Of a DNA stretch of 64,000 nucleotides, positions 11,192 through 23,754 are shown piece by piece. The notes under the pieces are model-generated. The model was not told where the DNA came from. It saw only the letters and a program-made list of their open reading frames with translations, and did no database searches. The first letter of the stretch is position 1. Each line of letters begins with the position of its first letter. Location: assembly GCA_016584305.1 (NCBI GenBank), contig JACEEZ010020050.1:107501-171500 (forward strand), written 5' to 3'. Position numbers and translations under genes: made by a program. Source of the stretch: Chionoecetes opilio. Lineage: Eukaryota; Arthropoda; Malacostraca; Decapoda; Majidae.

Positions 11192-11639
11192 AGTCCTCGA
11201 TGAGATTTCACCTACATCGGAGCCCAGGGAAAAGCGTAAGTTCTCCTGCTCAAGTGAGGGTATTGATGATTCATCTCAGCTTACTTTGACGTCTGATGGC
11301 CCAGCTAGTTCTGAGGAACATGTTGTAAATCCTGATCTCACTTTGAATCAGTCTGCTCAGGTTGATGAGCACGACATCACTCTCACCACTACAGAAGAGA
11401 GAAAACAAGATGAAATGTACCCTGTGCCCATCCTTCTACTAGTACTACTAGGACTACTAATACTACCAGCAGTACTACTACTACTACTACTACCAGGACT
11501 ACTATTACTGCTTTTTGGTCTAGGCACGGCCTGTGCCCTTTTGTTTGTTTTTTGCTTTGTTATATATTTTGTATTTTGTAATATATTTTTGTAATATGTT
11601 TTGTAATATATATTATATTTCATATTTTGTTTTAATTTT
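11192..11639 (+). other. Unidentified S/T/E/D-rich open frame and CTA-rich repeat
   Basis: A frame continues to about 11420 with composition typical of a disordered acidic protein (EISPTSEPREKRK, QSAQVDEHDITL). I do not recognise it. It runs into a degenerate (CTA)n block at about 11434-11510, which reads as a spurious hydrophobic helix, then AT-rich sequence. It may be a fragment of a retroelement ORF lying between the LINE tail and the RT piece. Confidence 0.3.
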
Positions 11640-12165
11640 GAGAAGTTTGCTTGTTGGTTTGGATAATGTTTCGTTTAACTTTTGTGTATATACTTCTGAT
11701 TGGCCCACTCACATTTCTGCCCTCAAGTCTATTCTGGATGGACTACAGCAACACGTTCTTTAGGCCTCGGAGCTCACCGGCCCTCTCCTGACTTGTTAAG
11801 GAAGCTGGTACGGGGAACTCCTTCAGTTGATGGAAGATCTGTACTCACGGTTTGAGCAGTTGAAGCAAACCTTGGCCTCGGTATCCATTCTGCGGCTCCC
11901 GGATCCCAGCCAGACCTTCGTCCTGCGCACCGACGTTTCAAATTATGGATTGGGAGCTGTACACTTCCAATACCATGATGATCGTGCACATCCCATCTCT
12001 TACGCCGGCCGGAAACTACAACATCGAGAACGACGTTACTCTACAATCCAAAGGGGATGCCTAGCCATAGTCTTCGGCATCCATAGGTTTGACTTATACC
12101 TGAGAAGTAAGGAATTTATCCTTGAAGATGACCACAAGACTCTAATATTGGAGCTGACCTGCTAA
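11640..12165 (+). pseudogene. Gypsy-type RT end and RNase H
   Basis: The first part resembles the end of the Gypsy RT palm (YTSDWPTHISALKSIL). After two stops comes the RT thumb and RNase H boundary (FEQLKQTLASVSILRLPDP), then RNase H with FVLRTDVSNYGLGAV (catalytic Asp), HPISYAGRKL, ERRYSTIQ, CLAIVFGI and DDHKTL. It ends at a stop after ILELTC. It lies downstream of the integrase fragment, the reverse of normal Gypsy order. Confidence 0.8.
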
Positions 12166-12544
12166 GCCGGCAGTATTTCTTATCTTTTTTATTTCTGCAC
12201 TCCAGCCTTTTACAAATATTTTGTATGTTTCTCCGGGTCAGCTGCAGTTCTTCTCTTCGTCATCGGCTGTGCAGCAGATGCATTGGTGTGGGCATGTGTG
12301 AGGAACTACACCTGCCTCGTTTTCTTGCCGGTGATTACCCCTTTCACTTTCGTCACTTTCACGAGCCGGCCTGCTTCGGGGCTTCAAGTACTTATTGGCC
12401 GGTACCACGTCAACACTCACTCCCGTGTCCAGGGGGAAGGGTGTAGTCTAGCCCAAAGCCATATACACAGGTCTGCCAAGGGGGCGGAGCTGAGTTGATT
12501 CCGTGACGTCAGGGCGAGTCGCCCCTCCCACTGTCTTCCCTACT
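12166..12544. other. No recognisable gene
   Basis: Mixed-composition sequence between the RNase H remnant and F copy B. Possibly degraded Gypsy sequence, but no motif supports that. Confidence 0.4.
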
Positions 12545-13236
12545 CAGGGGCCACATTCAGAGAGGCTAACGTCCATGCTTCACGACCTAGCGACATCCAT
12601 CAGCTGTTTTGGCATTCAGCGTGCAGATTGATGACGTACTTAAAGACGTTGAGCTGTCAAAAACAGGCAACTGCCTACAGGCAGTTGTGGAGCACGCAAT
12701 ATACATAAAAATACTCATAAATTGAGTATATATGATGTTTTCTGACTCAAGAACTGAACAGGGCAAGTATGCAAATGAAATTAGGCCATAAAACAATCCC
12801 CTGCGCTCGTGGTGAGTTTATTTTGGGGTGATGGGCCGAGTGATGAACGGGGGCACCTCACCGAGACCACCTCGCCTCACCACACCGGCGGGTAGCTGCC
12901 ACTAACCGCCACGCGCACGGCTCCGCATCAGACTGAAGGTATAATGGCTCCCTTTTCCTTAATAAAAACCCAAGCCCTTGTCCATCCAGCCGTGATGGGT
13001 ACCGGGTGTTAGCCGGGGTTTGTGACCCGCCTCCCGGGGTGGTTGCTTCCCCCAAATGGCAGGAAGACCAGCTACGAATAGAGAGATTATCAAGCGAAAA
13101 AGATCACCCATAGCAACCATGTACCGCCACTGCCATATCTCGTACTGGAATGCCCACGAGCTCCGGGGTGTAGAAATAGAGGAAGTTAGTTAAGCTAAAC
13201 ACCGTGCCCTTTAACTCTCTCTGAATGTCTGCCCTG
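12545..13236 (+). mobile_element. Family F element copy B
   Basis: Terminal CAGGGGCCACATTCAGAGAG at 12545 and the inverted partner CTCTCTGAATGTCTGCCCTG at 13236. It shares the left 400 bp and the S1-like module (12965-13060) with the other copies but lacks the middle of copy C, so it is internally deleted. The 8 bp flanks (TCCCTACT / GCTCTTCA) do not match. Confidence 0.6.
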
Positions 13237-13269
13237 GCTCTTCAGCCCTGTTCCGCTCCCTTATTCTTC

Positions 13270-13480
13270 CAGCTCTGTGAAGACGCATGGCTGTAACTCC
13301 ATAACTAACCATAGGATATTCTCGAAAATACCCTCATTGTGATTCCCACACAAAGTTACCCCCAATCGTATAAAGCTATATGTTATCTCTTACGTAACCG
13401 TAACCTAACTTGATGTGTTCAAGAGTAAACTCGACATACTGTTCCAGAATACGGGAATATTCATCCGGCTCCTTGTCCTC
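13270..13480 (-). repeat. Interspersed repeat R2 (inverted copy)
   Basis: Reverse complement of the repeat found twice in tandem at 28515-28965. Shared pieces are CCTCATTGTGATTCCCACAC, ACTAACCATAGGATATTCTC, GTTCAAGAGTAAAC and CTGTTCCAGAATACGGGAAT. A shorter piece lies at 49818-49888. Confidence 0.7.
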
Positions 13481-13681
13481 TTGATCTCATATATTTCTCA
13501 TATATTTACATCCGAAGACAGCACAGTGTGAAGGCATGGCCGCATGGTTAAGGAGCGAACATCTGTTACAGCCGATGTGGCGGTATGAGGATGCATGTCA
13601 GGTGGGAAATGAACTTTGCTTGTCCCGCTACAGCGGCAACAGCGGCACAAGCAAAGGGTCGTCCCCAGCTTGTGTGCTAGC

Positions 13682-15258
<1,577 letters not shown>

Positions 15259-16280
15259 CAGGGCAGACATTCAGAGAGAGTTAAAGGCCACGGTTGTTCG
15301 CTCAACAACATCCCTCTATTTCTACACCCCGGAGCTAGTGGGTATTCCAGTACGAAACATGGCAGTGGCGGCACATGGTCGCTATGGGCATCGATAGTTG
15401 ATTGGCTGAGCGACTACAATGACGTCACAGCCTCGCCAGCGAATCACAATTGTGTAAAAACAAACGTGCCAGCCAATCAGATTGTGTCTCAAACGTGTCA
15501 GCCAATCACAAGGCAGCAGCCGCGGCCTGCATTTTCAAGGTCGTTGTACTTATTTTTATTTTCTAGCTTATTCCATCATTATTTCATCCCCTATGTCACC
15601 TCCGTCGCTTCAACACTTGTTTCTACCTCCACATACACGCGGGTAACACGCCGGTGGCTTGTACTTCCTTGTATTCTAGCTATTAATTATTCCTTCAGAG
15701 TAATAGGGCGCTCTCTTCTTCTTCTTCTTGTGATCTTTTTCGCTTGCTATTATCTATTCGTAGCTCGCCGTCCTTTAGTGTTGGGGGAAGCCACCACCCC
15801 GGGAGGCGGGTCACAAACCTCCGGCTAACACCCGGTACCCATCACGGCTGGATGGACAAGGGCTTGGGTTTTAATTAAGGAAAAGGGCGCCACTATACCT
15901 TCAGTCTGCTACGGAGACGTGCGTGGTGGTGTCTGGCATCGCTAGTCGCTACCCGCGCCGGTGAGATGCCTCAGCTCACCACTCTTATCCCATCACCCCA
16001 AAACAATATCACCACAAGCGGCTGGGTTTGTTATATGGCCTACTTTCGTTTGTATACTTACCCTGTTCAGTTCTTGAGTCAGAAAACATCATATATGTAT
16101 ACTCAATTTATGAGTATTTGTATGTATGTTGCGTCCTCAACACCACCCTATAGGCAGTCGCCTTGTTTTGACAACTTAACGTCTTTAATACGTCATCAAT
16201 CTCCACGCAGAATACCAAAACAGCTGATGACAGTCGCTAAGCTGTTAAGCATGGACGTTGGCGTCTCTGAATGTGGCCCC
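15259..16280 (-). mobile_element. Family F element copy C (inverted, most complete)
   Basis: About 1.0 kb, from CAGGGCAGACATTCAGAGAG at 15259 to GAATGTGGCCCC at 16280. It holds the S1-like module at 15775-15880. At 15395-15515 it carries three CCAAT/ATTGG motifs (GATTGGCTGAG, AGCCAATCAG, AGCCAATCAC) and AATGACGTCA, a promoter-like cluster. A 213-residue frame (15187-15828) crosses the element boundary and so is unlikely to be a gene. Family G copy 1 begins immediately at its right end. Confidence 0.6.
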
Positions 16281-17395
16281 AGATGCTGAGAGCGAGCTAG
16301 GGCGCCCTCCTATCCATTAGGGCGCCTGTGGTAAGGCAAACTGCTCTCCCACCGCTATGCTCAGGCGAGAATGCCGCCTTAGTGGCACCGCTAAAGGCGC
16401 TGAAAACTAAGGCATGGTCCGACCATGCCTTAGTGAGCTGCTGTTGGCCTTTGATAGAGATTAATCTTCTGTGTAGAAGGCAAATACAGCCTTGTTACAG
16501 TTGCTACAACGTAACAATCGGTGTTTCCGTAATAATAGTGTTACAAGGTGTGTATGAATCGATCGTGGAAGACTAAATGTGACACTAGGGTGTTAAATGT
16601 TGGCGATAGAAATTTGTGTGTTGTGTGTTGGTTGGGTGGGCGGCGGGCGGTGGATGTGCCTAGACAAGTGTCAGGGAGGGTGCTCTGCCTGCACTAAAAT
16701 ATTGTACTATTACAAGTTATTATCAAACTACCAGATGATATTTAGGACAGCTGAACATACCATCATCTTCACGAGACATTAGTGCATATCGTGAATGTAT
16801 AAAAATTACAGTAAACTATACCTATAATAAGATAATAAGAGCAAAATGAAATCGTGTATACATTTTTTTTTTCACCTTTTTTTATTAAACTCCTCCTTAT
16901 TCCTGTAATTTTGCTTGCATTAAATTTTCACTCACTGTCTCGGAATCAGCACACCTTAATGATTATCATGGTATATGGCACGTCCCAATGCAAACATATA
17001 TAAGTGGTCAAAACCTGCAATGCACGTCAAACTTGTGACGAAACAGCTTTTAGGCAGGGGAGAGCGTTGCATCCTTGCCTTAGTGTTTGGTCACTGGTGT
17101 GTGGGAGGGAGGGACAAAAAAAATTGTCTCAGCGGAGAAGTGTTCAAGCCTTGTGATTGGTCGAAGCTGCCTAAACAGCGCTCAGACAGGCAACGTGATT
17201 GGCTAGTAGGATTCTCGGACCACGTCCACGCCTTGGGTGTTGGAGGTGTAAGGCAGGGAAAAAGCGCCTGAAATATCGACTGTACATAGGCTTGAGCCGG
17301 TGCCTTAGCCAGGCCTTTACAAAAGCGCCTGAAGACGGGTAAGGCGCTCTTTTCGCCTTACCTCTAAGGCACTTCTCAGCATCTCTCCGTGGCAG
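16281..17395 (+). mobile_element. Family G element copy 1
   Basis: About 1.1 kb. Left end AGATGCTGAGAGCGAGCTAG, right end TTCTCAGCATCTC inverted to it. The full copy 2 is at 38197-39327. Inside are GGCGCC-rich palindromes, a perfect-arm palindrome CTAAGGCATGGTC/GACCATGCCTTAG near 16410, a TATATAAG motif near 16996 and two ATTGG motifs (17155, 17200). A middle stretch of about 330 bp (16695-17025) is shared with the MITE at 62790-63447. No protein. Confidence 0.6.
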
Positions 17396-18407
17396 GAGTG
17401 GAAAGGATGCATGAATTTCTCTGGATATCCTGGTCGTTATTTTATGGATGACTTGATGAACGTATGAATGAATGTCATGAACGTCATAAATATTCAGAGC
17501 GTTCAGTGGGGGCTGCTGAACAAAATACGGCTTGCCTCTCTGGAATCAGCCCAAGTAGATGGTAGCCACGACATCGTTTAGTTGTTTTCCAATTTATCAA
17601 TACATTCAGTCTTTATTTATGCTGCTGTTCAAGGTGCTAAAGGATAGTCGCAACCCGCAAGGTGGAGGAAGCAGGAGGGTAGGTGCTAATACTTATAATA
17701 TTAGACTGTGGGTAGGTGCAACCTCGAGACTCGGGACGACATGCAGGGAAGTAAAACAGTGGCCAGCATTGCTTATACATGTATATTCATACTACAGGAT
17801 AACGACAGCTCTACTTGCCGGCTCACAAAAAAACAGTGATGCCCTTTCCCTAGATATAGCATATACGGTGCCTAGATAAATTCCCTTCGGACGTGAAATC
17901 GATGATAAGAGACATCCTGTTTTTAATGTAACGTATTTACCGCCGGCACCAGTCGAATGCCTACCATACCTTCCATTCCCCCCCTCCCTGTCCCACCTCG
18001 CAGGACCTCGGTCCCGTGGGGTGAGACTCAATTCCCCACGCGGTCACTATATGTACTACCATAGACCACTGTATACCTATTATATTATATTATATTATAA
18101 ATATTAATCTTATGTTTTTCGATATTTTTATACCTTTTTGATGACTCTTAGTAGTGATATTACATGAAATCCAAATTGGACTCTTGCTAAATGTAGCGCT
18201 CAGCGCTTCGTCCTAAGCCGACGTCTTAGGACGCGTCTTAGACTTTCCTCGAACCTTAGGACGCAGGGTTAGGACGAATCCTAGGACGAATCCTAAATCT
18301 CTATAAGTATGGGCCCCGGACTGTTCACGCGACAATGTTTTGAAATTACAAGCTGCATAGCGGCCTGCGGCCCGCCCGACAAAGAGATATAATGGTCTAT
18401 GGACTAT
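17396..18407. other. No recognisable gene
   Basis: It includes TACCATAGACCACTGTATAC at 18057, which recurs inverted right after the right end of the 19-25 kb element (about 25342), and a cluster of CTTAGGACG / CGTCCTAAG motifs at 18205-18290 suggesting a small degenerate inverted-repeat element. Confidence 0.4.
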
Positions 18408-19153
18408 CATATAGACTGGTTTATCAGTATATATGATATACTGTAATCTTCGTAAATGTTTGTTCTATAATATTATCAAATAAAAAACAGTAAAACACGC
18501 TAAAGAAATGCCATTACGAGACTATGAAGAAATATGCATGAACTTAATATTCACTTCAACTCTTCGCCATTTAAAACTTTGTGAGTCAACTTTCATCATG
18601 CAGGGTATCAATAGAACGCCAATTTTATTAGCTTTCATTGCTATATTTCGTTATCTGATAAATTAAATTTGACCATGCATAAATAGCGTTTAAAAAATAA
18701 ATAAAATCATCATCGGGTAATTTTCCGATTGATGATGTTATTTTTTTACTTATTTATTTCGTTTTCTGATAAATTTAATTTGCACCATGTATAAATTAGC
18801 GTTAACTAAATAAATAACCTTTATCATTCGGAAAATTACCCGATTGATGATTTTATTTTTTTTAGTTAACGCTAATTTATGCATAGGGGTAAATTTATTT
18901 ATCAGAAAACGAAATAAAACAAAGGAAGCTAATAAAAATTTCGCTTCTATTGATACCCTTCATGATAAAAAGTTGACTCGCAAAGTTTTAAATGGCGAAG
19001 AGTTTGAAGTGAATATTAAGTTTATGCATATTTCTTCAGAGTCTCGTAATGTCATTTCTTAGCGTGTTTTACTTTTTTTTTTTGATAATATTTTAGAACA
19101 AACATTTACGAAGTTAACAGTATATCATATATACTGAAAAACCCGTCTATATG
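18408..19153. mobile_element. Fold-back element (family I)
   Basis: Two arms of about 330 bp, 18408-18740 and 18826-19153, are near-perfect reverse complements (outer ends CATATAGACTGG / CCCGTCTATATG; inner ends ATCGGGTAATTTTCC / GGAAAATTACCCGAT). The central 85 bp holds a further inverted copy of the inner arm. Single diverged arms occur at 26548-26880 and 31010-31255. No coding content. Confidence 0.75.
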
Positions 19154-19162
19154 ATGCGTAAT

Positions 19163-19194
19163 ATATATATATATTATATATATATATATAATAT

Positions 19195-19237
<43 letters not shown>
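19163..19237. repeat. (AT)n microsatellite
   Basis: An AT run abutting the outer end of the fold-back element. The partial copy at 31010 also runs into (AT)n. Confidence 0.95.
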
Positions 19238-19239
<2 letters not shown>

Positions 19240-19339
19240 GAATCCGAGCGGCTCTCCGACTTCAGGGGAAGTTCAGGCCCATGTGCAACAGGGCCCATAT
19301 TCCGTTTCGCAGTTCCAGGGCCGGATGTTCGAACGTTCG

Positions 19340-20029
19340 TAACGCGTCTCTAAGATCATCTTTGCACTTAGGGTTGATCTTGGAACGTTCGTAAAGCGTT
19401 TAGAGGTATTTCAAACGATCTTTGCGAACATCCATCCGCCATATTTGTTCGTTTTCCACCGTAGTGAAAAGGTTGCTAAAAACCCACTCGCACCTTTTCG
19501 TAGGGTCGCAGATGAAGGTTTTTTAATATACAAGCCATATAAAGTTATGTTATTTGTTGTTTTTCATGTTTTAGTTGTTTATGGTTTGGGCAGGCCTGTA
19601 GGGGGGAAAGGAATTCAAAAAAAAGGGTGCAAGTAGTCTAAGTCAAATAGCCAAAAAATCCTAAAATAATTTCAAGAAATTGTTTTATGGGTTTTTTTTG
19701 TTCTTTTTGTGTGAACAACAATACAGCAAAAGTTTACCCTAAAATTGGGTTCCCGGGAAAAGGGGGCAAAATAGCGTTACAAAAATGGCGACCAAAGCTT
19801 CATTTTCCCTATTTCACTTTCCCTTTTATCATTTGATATGGATCTTGACGCGTGTTTAACAAAAGGCCATTTGGGATTGTCCCCAGCTTGAGAACAGTCT
19901 AGTCCTGCTTTCGGCAAAACAACGGGTGTGTTTTCAAACACCGGGAAAAGCGCGCGAATCTTTTTGGGGTGTTTCTGGGCGGGTGCGGGTCCCCATCATG
20001 GAATATCTGTGGTTTTTAGGCTCCCCCCC
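19340..20029. other. Interior of the large TIR element, left side
   Basis: No clear protein. It lies 3' of the minus-strand pseudogene and may contain its decayed C-terminus and 3' UTR. Several G-runs and T-runs suggest indel noise. Confidence 0.35.
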
Positions 20030-21885
20030 CATTTAGTGACTCAATTCCCCACCCTTTTTCCTCCCTTTCTTACATGGAGATAGCTTCTCAGAGAATGATA
20101 CTGTGTAGCCGAAGATGTTGGAGGCAGTCGTTCGGGTGTCACGAAGCTTTTGGCCGCACTCATTTTTTTTGCAAAGACGGGTGTGTCTGACAGCAGAAAA
20201 GGTTGTCCCAGGTTTCCATTGAACAGGGGACACCATGAGTGCACACCCAGAGTCTACAATAACATCCTGTCTTGTCCAGGTGTACTAAAGATCTTTGCAC
20301 AACTTTGCAGGATGGATAAACCTTTTATCAGCTTTGCAGAGCAGACTGCTTTCCAATTCCAAATATCCTGGAAGTGGGGGCCGCATCCTGTGACGCATGC
20401 AGAAACAGCAGACTTTGACAGATCTCGCTACCTAGAAACCTGCTTTATGACCTTTATGTCATACACTACAGTAGGACTCCCTTTATCTGAGCGGAAGTAG
20501 AGCTTTGTACCATTGCTCGGAGATACGTAATGAAGCAGTAGCACTAACAAATCCGTGTCCTTGCCTATGAGCGTGGTAGTTTTTTTTAGATGACTTTGAT
20601 ACTGCTGTCCTCACAATGTCCAAGTCAGCATCTCCCATAGCAGTATCACATGACATCCTCTGATTTTTATGCGATCGGCAATCATATGGATCAGTGTCTG
20701 TTTGTTCTCGTTATTGGAAAGGAAATCCTCCATCTTTCCAGTGACTTGTGTTTTCGTGATATTCACCTTATGACCGTCACGATTTTGTCCCCGTCGCTGA
20801 TGTGTATTGTCCTTCGTACTTGGACCACCACTGAAACCCAAATCGAAGACTACCGTACCCTTGCCATAGTGTTTCACAGTGAATGCTGTTTAGTCTTTGG
20901 GAAATGGGGGTGTAGGTCCTTCCATCAGACCACTTCAGCCGACGAAGAAGGGAACCTCCATCAAAGACATTGTGTTTCATCAGACAAACACACAGACCAC
21001 ACACACACAGACACACACACAGACCACAACACACAAACACCCCCACAAAAACCCACACCATTGACTGAAATTTTGATACCTCTGTCATCCCCACATTTTT
21101 TTTTTTTTCCCCTCTCTCTCTCTCTCCCTCTCCCTCTCTCTCACCCCCCATCTCTCCCCTCTCCTCTCTCCCCCTCTCTCTCTCTCTCTCTCTCCCCTCT
21201 CTCTCTCTCTCTCTTCTCCTCTCTCCCCTCTCTCTCTCTCTCCTCCTCTCTCTCTCTCCCCTCCCCCTCTGCGTTCCATATAACATGTTCACAATTTTTG
21301 GCGCGCATGTGTCGTGTGTGTTTCATTAAGACATTGTTTTTCATCAAAGACTTTGGGTTTTTTTCATCTAAGTCATTGTGGTCACATGCCGATGGTCCCA
21401 CACAATCAGCAGCGGGGAGGTCCTTCCGAAATACTCTATTCTACCACGAACAGTGAATGCCCAGTCATCATTACGATCCTTACAATGTGAGGGGGTTTGT
21501 CTCCACGAATAAAATCTGTTTTGACACAGCTGAATTCATCAAAATCGGCACTACCAGTGATTTTATTATCTCATTGCTACAGAACAAACAGTGCGATTTA
21601 CTGTTGAAAGGTCCCACAGAAAACACGCGCACTCCTTTTGAAAAGGTTGAGGTGGTTGTAGCTTGGCTTTCTTGAACAAGTATATTTTTCTTCTTGTTAA
21701 TATAGCCACTCTGCATCTTTTTTGCACCTCGGTACCAGCAACACCACGATACTGTCGCCCCCTGGGCGATGCTGGCCCCTTTTTGATTCCTTCAGCCCCC
21801 TTTTCACCAATCACCACCGTTTCACCATCTATCTCACTGCCACATAAAGGACAATTCCTCGACTTGCCATCTTCTCATGCTCTGA
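20030..21885 (-). pseudogene. Uncharacterised invertebrate family with zinc-finger and PIN-like motifs
   Basis: Read on the minus strand across several frames. N-terminal Cys pair and EKGAEGIKK (about 21860-21770), YNKKKNI, then SKSHCLFCSN (21600), DDWAFTVRGRIEYFG (21450) and DLPAADCV. After a microsatellite-filled gap (20985-21290): DGGSLLRRLKW, TVVFD, GGPSTKDNTHQRR, DFLSNNENK, GDADLDIV, GKDTDLLVLLLHY, TSRIFGIGK and LPPTSSATQYHSLRSYL. The acidic motifs (VVFD, GDAD, DTD) look like a PIN/FEN-type metal site, and a Cys-Asp normally precedes the TSR motif in this family as I remember it. At least four frameshifts or stops. I know no assigned function; a transposon-borne gene is likely because CAGGG-type inverted ends surround it. 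Confidence 0.65.
20985..21290. repeat. CA and CT microsatellites within the pseudogene
   Basis: CACACAGAC-rich tract (about 20985-21055), T-run, then interrupted (CT)n (21110-21270). It interrupts the coding match between the N-terminal and PIN-like parts. Confidence 0.85.
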
Positions 21886-22530
21886 ATGCAAAAAAATTAA
21901 TGTTAGTAAAATCTAAATCTGGAATGGCTGAATGAAAACAATAACTTAACTCAGTGCATGTACTAACCAAATTGACGTCATGCAGGATGACGTCACGACA
22001 TTATGACTGCGCCTATAATTTTTTGAGAGCCAGAATAATGGGGTTTTTGTTTTTAGACTTTTCCAAAGTCATTTTTCACTGAAATGAAACCCTTAAACAA
22101 AGTACGAAAGAGCTAACCGCCTTCCTAAATGGAATATTAGGTGTTTCTAAGTGGCAGAGGCGGCCATCAAGCATGACGCCATTTTGACCCATTTTCGGTA
22201 AAACCCAAATTTTTGGGAAACTTTTGTTGTAAACGTTAAATTTTCACTTGAAACAACAAAATAATGCAATAAAACAATTTCTTGCAATTTTTTTGGTGTG
22301 AGAGGGGTTCAGGTCATATTTTGACTGGACTATGAATGGTATGCTGCCGAATGCCTATAGGTGACTGGAATGAGTGAAGTGCAAATAAAAAAGAAATGTG
22401 TCTTGTGCTAGACGTGTATAGAGAAGATGATATGGGAGGGGAAGATGCGGGAAGTGAAGGAGGAGAATAGGAAAACAAGGATGAGATGGAGAGAATGAGT
22501 CAAGTGAAGGATACGGATGGACTAGCAATA
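21886..22530. other. Interior sequence, no gene recognised
   Basis: Upstream of the pseudogene start. It may contain its promoter or leader, but no specific motif was identified. Confidence 0.35.
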
Positions 22531-22765
22531 CAGGAGTTTCGTACACAAGTTGTTTCGTAAACAGGTTTTGTTAGTTGTTTCGTACACTGATTTTGAGTTT
22601 TTTCGTACATACCTGGTGTGTCGTTTCGTAACTCTAGTCATCAAGTTAAACTCTGAGCTGAGTGTACGAAACGACTATAGTTTTATATAGACTACGAAAC
22701 AACTTTTAGGTCTACGAATGATCGAATCTACTGGTGTACGAAACAACTTGTGTACGAACTGACTG
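22531..22765. mobile_element. Small MITE with GTTTCGTACAC units
   Basis: Inverted ends built from AGTTTCGTACACAAGTTGTT and its complement (AACAACTTGTGTACGAACT). The motif GTTTCGTACAC or its complement recurs about eight times in 235 bp, facing inward from both sides. No coding content. Confidence 0.6.
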
Positions 22766-23143
22766 CATCCTCCTCTCATCAATGCTACGGAGAGGCAAAG
22801 ATAAGATAAGAGACATTCGAGCACCGGTGTACTAGTACGTGGAATGCATGTATACTGTAGGTGGAAAAGTGAAATACATAAAGGTATAAGTGCAGTTTAG
22901 ACCAATACAATACAACACAACCAATCGGTGGTTTTAAGTATCCTGAACGTTTCGTTCTTATTATAAGGAGTATTTCTAACCCACACAAAAGCTGTCGGAA
23001 ATGAAAAAAACAACACATGGGGATCTGGGGGGGCGAAACCCCCCCCCCCCCCCAGTGAGGTTAGGTTACGTAATCAATGCCCGGGTTAGATTAGTAACTA
23101 GCAGGGGGTCTTGGGGGGCGTAGCCCCCCAGTTATGTCAGAAG
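22766..23143. other. No gene; G/C homopolymer hairpins
   Basis: Contains GGGGGGGCGAAACCCCCCC (about 23028) and GGGGGGCGTAGCCCCCC (about 23114), two perfect hairpins about 85 bp apart with the same GGGCGNANCCC core. Confidence 0.5.
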
Positions 23144-23520
23144 AGTATTGGTCAAAAGGGAGTATTGGTTGAAACTGCATATTTACCTAAAAGAGTTTTG
23201 TAGAGGATAAAGGAATGGGTGATTGGTGGGCAAGAATGTCTGAGAAGAGTACGTAGGTATACACTTTAATGGTAGAGTATTGGTCAATAGGGAGTATTGG
23301 TTGAAACTGCATATTTACCTAAAAGAGTATGTAGAGGATAAAGGAATGTGTGATTGGTGGGCAAGGATGTCTGAGAAGAGTAGGTACACTTGAATGGTAG
23401 AGTATTGGTCAATAGGGAGTATTGGTTGAAACTGCATATTTACCTAAAAGAGATTGTAGAGGATAAAGGAATGTGTGATTGGTGGGCAAGGATGTCTGAG
23501 AAGAGTAGGTACACTCTACT
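23144..23520. repeat. Three-copy satellite of about 125 bp
   Basis: Units start AGTATTGGTCAA at 23144, 23276 and 23401 and share GAAACTGCATATTTACCTAA and GATTGGTGGGCAAG. Copies 2 and 3 are nearly identical; copy 1 has small indels. Confidence 0.9.
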
Positions 23521-23754
23521 CCAACTCTAAGAGATGGTATGTGAGTAAAGCGAAAGTATTGAATGAATGGTTCAATGATGGAAGCTGGGGTAGTGAGATG
23601 TTATTCTAGGCAAGTTCACGACCACTGAAATTATGGGGTTAAAGCACATAAAAATCACTAGAATGCAGGCTTTCATTTCAACCTAACCCATCTACTGTAA
23701 TATGTCAAGTCGGTATTATTTCGGTGCTGAGCTGGGGGGGAATCACCCCCGCTC

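Noticed and set aside
11130..11594. 154-residue frame with apparent transmembrane helix
   Set aside because: It starts in a LINE tail and the hydrophobic part is a CTA repeat; only the middle could be a real coding fragment.
23144..23520. CRISPR-like array
   Set aside because: Units of about 125 bp are repeated throughout without distinct spacers, and the DNA is eukaryotic.
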